Source: Natronospira bacteriovora
GTDB taxonomy: Bacteria; Pseudomonadota; Gammaproteobacteria; Natronospirales; Natronospiraceae
Reading direction: 5' to 3'
DNA length: 64,000 nucleotides
Assembly (NCBI RefSeq): GCF_030848495.1
Contig: NZ_JAVDDT010000008.1
Span: 130,249-194,248 of the forward strand
Positions 9,713-16,795 of the stretch are shown piece after piece. Each line of letters opens with the position of its first letter. The first letter of the stretch is position 1. The notes beneath the pieces are model-generated. The model had not been told where the DNA came from. It searched no databases and saw only the letters and a list, made by a program, of their open reading frames with translations. Both the position numbers and the translations under genes were made by a program.

Positions 9713-10262
9713 GCACCGTAGCCGTGAAGACCGGCTCATTGTGGGACTGGCCACGCTGGCCGTCATCGTGCATGTCCTGGAAACGGCCATCCCCAGCCCC
9801 ATCCCCGGTCTTCGGCCCGGACTGGCCAACGCCATCACCCTGATCGTCCTGTTCCGACATGGCTGGCGCATCGCCGCCTGGGTGAACCTGCTGCGCGTGG
9901 TGGCCGGCAGCCTGCTGATCGGGACGTTTCTCACCCCCGCCTTTCTCCTCAGCCTGTCCGGGGCGATCACCACCCTGCTCATGCTCGGCCTGCTTATGCC
10001 CCTGATGCGTCTGGGGCTGGGACCGGTCGGGGCGGGCGCACTGGCATCCCTGGCCCATGTCGGGGGACAATTGCTGCTGGCCTGGCTGATCTTCATCCCT
10101 CATCCGGGACTCTGGGCCATGGCTCCGTGGCTGATGGCCGCGGCCCTGCCCCTGGGCATCATGACCGGCCTGGTGGCGGTGGAAACACTCAGACGGCTTG
10201 AGGGGTCAGAACCGGAAGAACACATCCATGTACGCAAACGGGAAGGCAAGACACGCGCATGA
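9693..10262 (+). CDS. Gx transporter family membrane protein (annotated elsewhere as heptaprenyl diphosphate synthase component I)
   Basis: Integral inner-membrane protein of 189 residues with about five to six hydrophobic segments. It has the family hallmark PGLRPGLANAITLI after an N-terminal helix containing the motif LETAIPSPI, and GALASLAHVGGQLL in the middle. The name 'heptaprenyl diphosphate synthase component I' is a historic label; the fold resembles small-molecule/ECF-like carriers and the substrate is unknown. I start at ATG 9693 (MTASISEHRS), inside the end of the preceding gene. It overlaps the tonB-like gene by 4 bases (ATGA). Linked with ApbE and a NusG-II protein, so a role in flavin or quinone-linked redox is plausible but inferred. 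Confidence 0.85.
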   Translation: MTASISEHRSREDRLIVGLATLAVIVHVLETAIPSPIPGLRPGLANAITLIVLFRHGWRIAAWVNLLRVVAGSLLIGTFLTPAFLLSLSGAITTLLMLGLLMPLMRLGLGPVGAGALASLAHVGGQLLLAWLIFIPHPGLWAMAPWLMAAALPLGIMTGLVAVETLRRLEGSEPEEHIHVRKREGKTRA

Positions 10263-11197
10263 GACAGGTTGAAGTCGTCAAGCTGCGGCCGGGCTCCAGC
10301 GACCGCCTCATCACCACGGTCTTTCTGGCCGGCTTGCTGCACGGCATGATCATACTCGGCGTCAGTTTCTCCGGCGGCGAGAGTGAGGATCTGCGCTCCA
10401 ACACCCTGGAAGTGACTCTGGTGGCGACCCCGGACGAGCAGGCGCCGGATGAGCCGGATTACCTGGCCCAGGCCCACCAGCGCGGGGCGGGCAACATCGA
10501 GGAACGGGTGCGCCCCGAATCCGCCCAGTCCACACTGGATCAGATGCCCAACCCCGGCCTGGCCGAAGGGTGGGCCGAAGACACCGAAGTGGATGTCAGC
10601 GACGGCAGTGAGTCACCGGACACCCTGGACAGCCGGGATCCGGAACCCGAACCGCAGCCGCTGCTCACCGCCAATCGCAGCCCGGAAACGGTTGCCAGCG
10701 CCAGCGCCACGCCCCGAAACACCCGTCAGCCGCTGCAATTGGCCAGACTCCTCACCGATGGCGAGGAACAGGCCGATCCCATCAGTGACGACGATCGCCA
10801 GCCGCTGGCCTACAGCGACAACCCCCGCGAACGCTTCATCTCGGTCAACACCCGTGAACACAACTACGCCCAGTACCTGGAGAGCTGGCGCCGGCGGGTG
10901 GAGTCCGTGGGTAATGACAACTATCCCGAAGAGGCACGCCAGCAACAGCTGCGGGGCGCACTGACGCTGGAAGTGGCCATTGCCGCCGACGGCACCCTGC
11001 GCGAGGTTCGCCCGCTGCAGAGCTCCGGCCATGCACCGCTGGATCGGGCGGCCGCCCGGATCGTGCGCATGGCCTCCCCCTTTCCGCCCTTCCCGGAGGC
11101 CATCCGCGAAGAGACGGACATCATTCGCTTTGCCTTCCGCTGGGAATTCGGCGCCGATCGCACGGTGCGTACCGGCGTGCGGCTGCCCGCCGACTGA
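10259..11197 (+). CDS. tonB: TonB-family energy transducer (tonB3-like position)
   Basis: Inner-membrane anchored periplasmic protein of 312 residues. One N-terminal TM (about residues 18-38), a long Glu/Pro/Asp-rich periplasmic spacer (about 45-210), then a TonB C-terminal domain: YLESWRRRVESVGNDNYPEE, LEVAIAADGTLREVRPLQSS and PPFPEAIREETDIIRFAFRW. By position next to gshB and yqgE it corresponds to TonB3 of Pseudomonas, which is needed for twitching motility. It overlaps the Gx transporter gene by 4 bases and is followed by a 96-base gap with a promoter-like element. No exbB/exbD is nearby. Confidence 0.9.
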   Translation: MRQVEVVKLRPGSSDRLITTVFLAGLLHGMIILGVSFSGGESEDLRSNTLEVTLVATPDEQAPDEPDYLAQAHQRGAGNIEERVRPESAQSTLDQMPNPGLAEGWAEDTEVDVSDGSESPDTLDSRDPEPEPQPLLTANRSPETVASASATPRNTRQPLQLARLLTDGEEQADPISDDDRQPLAYSDNPRERFISVNTREHNYAQYLESWRRRVESVGNDNYPEEARQQQLRGALTLEVAIAADGTLREVRPLQSSGHAPLDRAAARIVRMASPFPPFPEAIREETDIIRFAFRWEFGADRTVRTGVRLPAD

Positions 11198-11249
11198 GCG
11201 CCGGCCCGGCTGGCGTCAGGGCCGGCGGTTACCGGCGCCGCAAGGGGGC

Positions 11250-11258
11250 TGGTAGAAT
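11250..11258 (+). promoter_or_regulatory. Extended -10 promoter of yqgE
   Basis: TGGTAGAAT (extended -10 type, TGn-TAGAAT) lies 35 bases upstream of the yqgE ATG, in a 96-base gap after tonB. No good -35 is seen, as is usual for extended -10 promoters. A GC-rich imperfect hairpin at 11200-11227 precedes it. Confidence 0.45.
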
Positions 11259-11293
11259 GGCGCTTCCATCATTCGCAGCGACCAGGCAACCCC

Positions 11294-11860
11294 ATGCCCC
11301 AGCAGGACTTTCTCAACGGCCACTTTCTGATCGCGATGCCCGGGCTCGGGGATCCGAACTTTCACCATGCGGTCACGCTGATCTGCGAACACAATGCCGA
11401 TGGTGCCCTGGGAATCACCATCAACCGCCCCATGGACGACATCCATCTGGGCGATGTGCTCGACCAGCTGGAGCTGGGCGACAGCAATGAGACCCTGCGC
11501 GCCACCACCCTGTTTCACGGCGGCCCGGTGGAACAGGAACGCGGCTTTGTCCTGCATACCCCCCTGGGCGAATGGGAAGCCACGCTGAACATTTCCGAAC
11601 AGCTGGGCGTGACCAGCTCTCGTGACATCCTGGCCGCCATGATCCGTGGCGAAGGCCCCGAACAGTGCATGGTCGCGCTCGGTTATGCCGGCTGGGCAGC
11701 GGGTCAGCTGGAACAGGAAATGGCGGACAATGCCTGGCTGAGCACACCGGCCAGTCACAACATCCTGTTCGACGTTCCGCCTTCGGAACGCTGGCGTGCC
11801 GCCGCCCGCACCATGGGCGTGGATATAAGCCGCCTAAGCGATCAGTCGGGTCACGCATGA
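11294..11860 (+). CDS. yqgE: YqgE/AlgH family protein
   Basis: Cytosolic protein of unclear biochemical role, a DUF179 member; 188 residues is the normal length. Conserved stretches: FLNGHFLIAMPGLGDPNFHH at the N-terminus, GALGITINRP, LFHGGPVEQERGFVLH, and CMVALGYAGWAAGQLEQEM. It is translationally coupled to ruvX (ATGA overlap), the same arrangement as in Pseudomonas and E. coli. It was once named AlgH for an effect on alginate regulation, but a regulatory function is not shown. Confidence 0.94.
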   Translation: MPQQDFLNGHFLIAMPGLGDPNFHHAVTLICEHNADGALGITINRPMDDIHLGDVLDQLELGDSNETLRATTLFHGGPVEQERGFVLHTPLGEWEATLNISEQLGVTSSRDILAAMIRGEGPEQCMVALGYAGWAAGQLEQEMADNAWLSTPASHNILFDVPPSERWRAAARTMGVDISRLSDQSGHA

Positions 11861-12306
11861 GCGAAGCGATGCCCGTCGGCACCCTGCTGGGTTTCGATTA
11901 CGGCCTGAAGCGCATCGGGGTCGCCGTGGGCCAGACGGTCACCGGCACCGCCAACCCCCTCTGCATCCTGTCCGCGCGTGACGGCCAGCCGGATTGGGGC
12001 AAGGTTGCCGAGATCATCACCGAATGGCGGCCTGCCGCTCTGGTGGTCGGACTGCCTCGCCATGCCGATGGCAGCGACAGCCCCATCACGGCCGGCGCCC
12101 GACGCTTCGCCGGGCGCCTGCAGGGACGATTTGGGAAAACCGTCTACCTGCTGGACGAACGCCTCAGCTCACGCGCGGCAGCCGAGGTTCAGTCCGACGG
12201 AAAACGCGGGCAGCCACTGGATGATCTGGCCGCGGCCTGCATCCTGCAGGACTGGCTGCTCGAACCGCAGGCCGCCCAGGCCCTCGGCGAAACCACAGAA
12301 GAATGA
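11857..12306 (+). CDS. ruvX: RuvX/YqgF, Holliday junction resolvase-like / pre-16S rRNA nuclease
   Basis: RNase H-fold nuclease implicated in maturation of the 16S rRNA 5' end. The 149-residue protein has the expected motifs: LLGFDYGLKRIGVAVGQ with the first catalytic Asp, ALVVGLPRHADGSDS, VYLLDERLSSRAA with a conserved Glu, and a C-terminal LDDLAAACILQDWL. Start ATG 11857 overlaps the yqgE stop; a longer upstream reading is not supported by conservation. The pyrB start overlaps its stop. Confidence 0.94.
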   Translation: MSEAMPVGTLLGFDYGLKRIGVAVGQTVTGTANPLCILSARDGQPDWGKVAEIITEWRPAALVVGLPRHADGSDSPITAGARRFAGRLQGRFGKTVYLLDERLSSRAAAEVQSDGKRGQPLDDLAAACILQDWLLEPQAAQALGETTEE

Positions 12307-13229
12307 CCATGACACGACATTTTCTTGCCATCAGCGATCTCGACCCGGATCAACTGTTACGACTCATTCGCCGCGGCCGCGACCATGCCGCTGCCGACCC
12401 GCGCCAGGAATCGCGGCTTGGTCTGCGGGGGCTCAGCGTGGCTCAGCTCTTTTATGAACCCAGCACCCGTACCCGTTGTTCCTTCGAGCTGGCCGCCCGG
12501 CGTCTGGGGGCCGACGTCCTGAATCTGGATATCGACACGGCATCCACGGTCAAGGGGGAAACGGCCCTGGATACCGCAATGACGCTGGCGGCCATGGGCG
12601 TGCGACTGTTCGTCATTCGACACGCCGACGCCGAACTCATCCGGACACTGGCCGATGCCCTGCCGCCAGGCTGTGCCGTGCTCAATGCCGGAGCCGGCCG
12701 GCGCCAGCACCCCACCCAGGCCCTGCTGGACATGATCACCCTGGACGAAGCCGGACTCGACCCGGCGGCTCTCTCGGTCAGCATCGTGGGCGACATCCGT
12801 CATTCCCGCGTGGCCAGTTCCGTCATTGCGGCCCTGCAGACTCTGGGCTGCCGGCGCATTCGCCTGGGCGGCCCTCCGGCCTTTCTGCCGGAAACCACAC
12901 CGCCCGAGGTGGAATGCCATGACAATCTGGCCGACACCATCCGCGATGCCGATGTGGTCATGACTCTGCGCATCCAGCGCGAACGCATGCAGGCCGGGGA
13001 ACTGGCCGGAATCGACGACTATCACCACCAGTGGGGCCTGCGTGAAGCGACACTGGCCAAGTACGCGCCCAGGGCGCGCATCATGCACCCCGGCCCGATG
13101 AATCGCGGGGTCGAAATCGAAGACGCGGTGGCCGATGGTCCCCGCTCCCTGATCCTGGATCAGGTACGCAACGGTGTCGCCGCACGCATGGCTGCACTGG
13201 AATGGCTGGCAGAGGAGAATCAGCGATGA
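12303..13229 (+). CDS. pyrB: Aspartate carbamoyltransferase, catalytic chain
   Basis: Second step of de novo pyrimidine synthesis: carbamoyl phosphate + aspartate to carbamoyl aspartate. The 308-residue sequence has the carbamoyl-phosphate loop YEPSTRTRCSFE, the KGETALDT loop, HPTQALLD, VGDIRHSRVA and the late MHPGPMNRGVEI typical of the Bacillus/Pseudomonas class. GDIRHSR and the MNRG motif separate it from ornithine carbamoyltransferase. Neighbours are ruvX upstream (4-base overlap) and a PyrK-like gene downstream (4-base overlap). The pyrR and dihydroorotase genes that usually flank it in Pseudomonas are missing. Confidence 0.95.
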   Translation: MTMTRHFLAISDLDPDQLLRLIRRGRDHAAADPRQESRLGLRGLSVAQLFYEPSTRTRCSFELAARRLGADVLNLDIDTASTVKGETALDTAMTLAAMGVRLFVIRHADAELIRTLADALPPGCAVLNAGAGRRQHPTQALLDMITLDEAGLDPAALSVSIVGDIRHSRVASSVIAALQTLGCRRIRLGGPPAFLPETTPPEVECHDNLADTIRDADVVMTLRIQRERMQAGELAGIDDYHHQWGLREATLAKYAPRARIMHPGPMNRGVEIEDAVADGPRSLILDQVRNGVAARMAALEWLAEENQR

Positions 13230-14140
13230 AGGCAGGTGGTGAGCACCGTGGCAGCATTTTCGTGGAAGAAGCGAAAATCCTGATGCAGCAGGCCTATGAG
13301 GCCGAACAGTATGTGCTGCGCTTCCAGGCTCCGGAGACGGCAAAGCGGGCCGAGCCGGGCAGTTTCGTGCATATTCGCTGCGCCACTGCACTGCCCATGC
13401 GCCGCCCGCTGTCCATCATGCGGGCGTCAGCGGACGAAGGCTGGGTGGAATGCCTGTACAAGGTGGTGGGCAAGGGAACCCGTCTGCTGGCAGACCGCCA
13501 GGTGGGCGAGAGCATCAGTGTCATGGGCCCCATCGGAAAGGGCTTCTCCCCCACACCGGGTCGGCGACGCCCTCTGCTGATCGGCGGCGGAGTCGGCATT
13601 CCGCCCATGGTTTTTCTGGCCGACCGCCTGCGCCAGGACAGCAGCATGCAGCCCCTGGCCATCCTCGGCTCGGAAGTCCCCTTCCCCTTCAAAGCCCGCC
13701 CCTCGACCCTGGTCATTCCCGGCATGCCGGAGGGCGTGATTGCCACCATGCCGCTGCTGGAAGACTGGAACATTCCCTGCCGCCTGGCCAGTGCTCAGGG
13801 CTATGCCGGCTGCTTCGACGGCTTTGTCACCGAACTGGCCGATCACTGGCTGCAGAGCCTGGATGAACAGGCACGCCAGGAAGTGGAAATCCACGCCTGC
13901 GGCCCCACCCCCATGCTCGCCGCCACCGCCCGCCTGGCCCAGAAACACGAGCTACCCTGCCAGGTGGCGCTGGAGGAGTACATGGCCTGTGCCGTGGGTG
14001 GCTGCGCTGGCTGCGTGGTACGGGTGGAAACCGACAGTGGCCCGGCCATGAAGCGCGTGTGTGTCGATGGCCCGGTGTTCCATGCCAACACCGTCTTTCC
14101 GCCCGACAAACCTGTAGAAAAGGCCGGATTGTTTCACTAG
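13226..14140 (+). CDS. PyrK-like dihydroorotate dehydrogenase electron transfer subunit (FAD, 2Fe-2S)
   Basis: Ferredoxin-reductase-type protein of 304 residues. N-terminal FAD-binding beta barrel with MRRPLSIMRA (flavin motif), an NAD-binding core with LLIGGGVGIPPMVFLA and a C-terminal 2Fe-2S site CAVGGCAGC plus a distal Cys in MKRVCVDGPVF. In class 1B dihydroorotate dehydrogenases, PyrK passes electrons from PyrD to NAD+. Gammaproteobacteria mostly use the quinone-linked class 2 enzyme without PyrK, so the partner here is uncertain; no pyrD is in the window. Coupled to pyrB by a 4-base overlap. The role in pyrimidine synthesis is inferred from this linkage. Confidence 0.85.
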   Translation: MKAGGEHRGSIFVEEAKILMQQAYEAEQYVLRFQAPETAKRAEPGSFVHIRCATALPMRRPLSIMRASADEGWVECLYKVVGKGTRLLADRQVGESISVMGPIGKGFSPTPGRRRPLLIGGGVGIPPMVFLADRLRQDSSMQPLAILGSEVPFPFKARPSTLVIPGMPEGVIATMPLLEDWNIPCRLASAQGYAGCFDGFVTELADHWLQSLDEQARQEVEIHACGPTPMLAATARLAQKHELPCQVALEEYMACAVGGCAGCVVRVETDSGPAMKRVCVDGPVFHANTVFPPDKPVEKAGLFH

Positions 14141-14249
14141 TCATGAGTGAGCATCCGTGCGACCTCCCTTCCCCTCTCCGCTTCCCGTGACCTGACCGGC
14201 CAGAGCGGCAAGAGGAGCGGGACGGGTTAGGCTGCGGCAGGAGGCGCAC

Positions 14250-14258
14250 TGTTAAAAT
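14250..14258 (+). promoter_or_regulatory. Extended -10 promoter upstream of thiS
   Basis: TGTTAAAAT (TGn-TAAAAT) lies 31-39 bases before the thiS start, in the 148-base gap after the pyrK-like gene. I see no TPP riboswitch in this leader, although thi genes often carry one. Confidence 0.4.
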
Positions 14259-14288
14259 GGCGGTTTTGAAGAAGCGGGTGAGGTGGTC

Positions 14289-14489
14289 ATGCGGCTGGAA
14301 GTGAATGGTGAGACGCGAGAGTTTGAAAGAGAACTCAGCATTGCAGAGCTGCTGGAAGCGCTGGAGTTTACCGGCCGCCGGGTGGCGGTGGAGCACAATG
14401 GCATGATCGTGCCCCGCAGCCAGCATGGGCAGACCCGGCTGGAGGATGGCGACCGACTGGAAATTGTCCAGGCGGTTGGAGGGGGGTGA
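14289..14489 (+). CDS. thiS: Sulfur carrier protein ThiS
   Basis: Ubiquitin-like sulfur carrier whose C-terminal Gly is thiocarboxylated and hands sulfur to ThiG in thiazole synthesis. The 66-residue protein has the expected beta-grasp pattern ([42 protein letters not shown]) and ends in Gly-Gly-Gly. Start ATG 14289 has GAGG 5 bases upstream. thiG follows 169 bases later, across a repeat element. Confidence 0.95.
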   Translation: MRLEVNGETREFERELSIAELLEALEFTGRRVAVEHNGMIVPRSQHGQTRLEDGDRLEIVQAVGGG

Positions 14490-14495
14490 GGGTTT

Positions 14496-14628
14496 TGAGT
14501 GCTGAGTGCAGAGTGCTGAGGATTGGGCCAGAACGAGTGAGGATTGAGGCGGGAAGCCACTCAAGAAGAAAGCCACGATCTGTTTTTCTCACCTTACGCC
14601 TTACGCCTCGCCCCTCGCTCGTACCGGC
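14496..14628. repeat. Heptad/inverted composite repeat between thiS and thiG (type 2)
   Basis: The segment holds GAGTGCTGAGTGCAGAGTG heptads (TGCTGAG type), then ACGAGTGAGG, and further on CCTTACGCCTTACGCCTC ending in GCTCGT. The ACGAGTGAGG and GCTCGT/CCTC ends form a loose inverted pair. The same layout recurs at 19910-20121 between the two S8 protease genes. It separates two normally adjacent thi genes. Confidence 0.6.
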
Positions 14629-14658
14629 TCTGCCGGCAAAAAACATACTGGAGAGATC

Positions 14659-15462
14659 ATGACTGACGTTGTTAAGACCCCTGAGCTTGGGCCGCTGGTG
14701 ATTGCGGGGCGAGAGTATCAATCTCGCCTGCTGGTAGGCACCGGTAAGTACAAGGATTTCCAGGAGACACGGGAGGCCACCGAGGCCAGTGGGGCGGAAA
14801 TCGTGACGGTGGCGCTGCGGCGCTCGAACATCGGGCAGAAGGCGGATGAGCCGAACCTGCTGGATGCGATTCCGCCGGAGAAGTACACCATTTTGCCCAA
14901 TACCGCCGGCTGCTACACAGCCGAGGACGCCATCCGGGTCTGCCGCCTGGCGCGGGAGCTGCTGGATGATCACCGCCTGGTGAAACTGGAAGTGCTGGGC
15001 GACGAGCGCACGCTGTACCCGGACATCCCGGCCACCCTGGAAGCGGCCAAGGTGCTGGTGGATGAGGGCTTTGAAGTCATGGTGTACACCAATGATGATC
15101 CCATCGTGGCCAAGCGTCTGGAGGAGATCGGCTGCGTGGCGGTGATGCCCCTGGCCGCGCCCATCGGATCCGGCCTGGGCGTGCAGAACCCCTACAACAT
15201 CATCACCATTGTCGAGAACGCCACGGTGCCGATCCTGGTGGACGCCGGCGTGGGCACCGCGTCCGATGCGGCCGTGGCCATGGAGCTGGGCTGTGACGGC
15301 GTGCTGATGAACACTGCCATCGCCGGCGCCAAGCATCCGGTGCTGATGGCCTCGGCCATGAAAAAGGCCGTGGAAGCCGGGCGCGAGGCCTACTTGGCCG
15401 GGCGGATACCGAAGAAGCGGTTTGCATCGGCGTCATCGCCGATTGAAGGCGTCATTCAGTAA
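14659..15462 (+). CDS. thiG: Thiazole synthase ThiG
   Basis: TIM-barrel enzyme forming the thiazole phosphate of thiamine from 1-deoxy-xylulose 5-phosphate, dehydroglycine and ThiS-thiocarboxylate. The 267-residue protein is full length: [52 protein letters not shown] (Schiff-base Lys region), [15 protein letters not shown] and [12 protein letters not shown]. Follows thiS, with which it acts. Downstream come REP-like repeats and trmB. Confidence 0.96.
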   Translation: MTDVVKTPELGPLVIAGREYQSRLLVGTGKYKDFQETREATEASGAEIVTVALRRSNIGQKADEPNLLDAIPPEKYTILPNTAGCYTAEDAIRVCRLARELLDDHRLVKLEVLGDERTLYPDIPATLEAAKVLVDEGFEVMVYTNDDPIVAKRLEEIGCVAVMPLAAPIGSGLGVQNPYNIITIVENATVPILVDAGVGTASDAAVAMELGCDGVLMNTAIAGAKHPVLMASAMKKAVEAGREAYLAGRIPKKRFASASSPIEGVIQ

Positions 15463-15519
15463 TTTTTGTGGCCCGTGCTGGAGGCAATGCCGTGCTGGGC
15501 GCCAATCCGCTTCTATCTC

Positions 15520-15726
15520 CACCGTAGGAGCGGATTTATCCGCGATTGCAATCTTGCGGTTGGCACGCCGCTAAATCGACGCCCCCTGTAGGCGCGGATT
15601 TATCCGCGCAATGGCTGGAATCCGACGCCCCACCATTCAATGAGGTGCGCCACGGATTGAAACGATCCCGTTAGAGAATCAAACGGCGAATTCTGGCCAT
15701 TACGCGGATAAATCCGCTCCTACGGT
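15520..15726. repeat. Three REP-like palindromes between thiG and trmB
   Basis: GTAGGAGCGGATTTATCCGC at 15524-15543, a variant TGTAGGCGCGGATTTATCCG at 15587-15606, and the same unit inverted (GCGGATAAATCCGCTCCTAC) at 15704-15723. The first copy is followed by a conserved tail (CAATC, TGGCACGCCGCT) also seen at 16650-16672. This is the classic REP layout of gammaproteobacteria; no REP-associated transposase is in the window. Confidence 0.8.
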
Positions 15727-15769
15727 GGCTATTTCCCCCGGACTTACCAACATCACGACGGTTGATTCC

Positions 15770-16459
15770 ATGACTGACGAGAAGAAGTTTCTGCGGCCGA
15801 TTCGCAGTTTTGTGCGGCGCGAGGGTCGTTTGACGCCGGCGCAGGAGCGGGCGATGGCGGAGTTGTATCCGCGTTATGGCCTGTCCTTTGAGAAGGCGCC
15901 GGTGGATCTTGCTGCCCTGTTCGGGCGGGAGGCGCCGGTGACGCTGGAGATTGGCTTTGGCAATGGGGAGTTGCTGGCGACCCTGGCGGCACAGCATCCG
16001 GAGCGAAATTTTCTGGGCATCGAGGTGCACCGGCCGGGGGTGGGTCGCCTGCTGAACCGTGTCGAGGAGGAAGGCCTGGAGAATGTGCGGGTCTCCACCC
16101 ATGATGCGGTGGAGGTGCTGCGAGAGCAGATTCCGGAGAACAGCCTGGACCGCCTGCTGATCTTCTTTGCCGATCCCTGGCCGAAGAAACGCCACCACAA
16201 GCGCCGGCTGATTCAGCCCGCCTTTGCCGAGCTGGCCGCCCGCCGCCTGGCCGATGATGGCCAGCTGCTGCTGGCCACGGACTGGGAAGACTACAAGAAC
16301 CACATGCTGGAGGTGCTGGATGCCTGCCCGATGCTGGAGAACACGGCCGGCCCGGGCGGAACGGTGCCACGCCCGGATGATCGGCCGGTGACTCACTTCG
16401 AGCGCCGCGGGGTGCGCAAGGGGCATGGGGTTTGGGATCTGGTCTACCGGAAGAGTTGA
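15770..16459 (+). CDS. trmB: tRNA (guanine-N7)-methyltransferase TrmB
   Basis: SAM-dependent enzyme that makes m7G46 in tRNA. The 229-residue protein shows the SAM loop VTLEIGFGNGELLATLA, GIEVHRPGVG, the catalytic signature FADPWPKKRHHKRRLIQ, LATDWEDYKNHM and a C-terminal THFERRGVRKGHGVWDL. I start at ATG 15770 (MTDEKKFLRPIRSF); an earlier in-frame codon lies inside the REP palindrome and gives a non-conserved tail. The thiS-thiG-trmB order also occurs in Pseudomonas. Confidence 0.95.
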   Translation: MTDEKKFLRPIRSFVRREGRLTPAQERAMAELYPRYGLSFEKAPVDLAALFGREAPVTLEIGFGNGELLATLAAQHPERNFLGIEVHRPGVGRLLNRVEEEGLENVRVSTHDAVEVLREQIPENSLDRLLIFFADPWPKKRHHKRRLIQPAFAELAARRLADDGQLLLATDWEDYKNHMLEVLDACPMLENTAGPGGTVPRPDDRPVTHFERRGVRKGHGVWDLVYRKS

Positions 16460-16613
16460 TTGGGACCACGAAATGCACACGAGATAAAAGCTTTAAAACC
16501 ATTTAGCCGCGAAATGCACGCTAAATGGACGCTAGATTTTGGCCGTGTGTGGTGGACCGCCGTGCTGCTTCGGAGGGGCTGTGTCTAAGGAAGGCACGCG
16601 GTCTCTACCACCA

Positions 16614-16753
16614 CCGTAGGAGCGGATTTATCCGCGATCACAATCCTGCGCCTGGCACGCCGCTATCTCACCACCCCTTGTGGGAGCGGCATTCCTGCCG
16701 CGATTCGGGGCTTCGATTAAGCCCTTTTGCGGCAGGAATGCCGCTCCCACAAC
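16614..16753. repeat. REP unit plus paired REP (BIME-like) hairpin in the trmB-S8 gap
   Basis: The 336-base gap 16460-16795 holds no gene. GTAGGAGCGGATTTATCCGC lies at 16617-16636. From 16679 to 16752 a near-perfect long palindrome begins TTGTGGGAGCGGCATTCCTG and ends with its reverse complement CAGGAATGCCGCTCCCACAA, around a 34-base loop region. Two REP arms in opposite orientation form a BIME. It lies in the convergent trmB/S8 protease intergenic region, where it could also stop transcription from both sides. A short TTGCTCC heptad repeat (16777-16793) abuts the protease stop codon. Confidence 0.8.
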
Positions 16754-16795
16754 AGAAAATCCCGGGGCCGGTTTTTTTGCTCCTTGCTCCTTGCC

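Noticed and set aside
14141..14288. TPP riboswitch before thiS
   Set aside because: No CTGAGA...ACCTGA-type core can be found in this leader.
15770..16459. Earlier start of trmB at 15725
   Set aside because: That start lies at a REP palindrome, gives a non-conserved tail and lacks a ribosome site.
15520..16753. Mobile element such as an insertion sequence or transposase among the REP units
   Set aside because: Only short palindromes are present; no transposase reading frame in this stretch or anywhere in the window.
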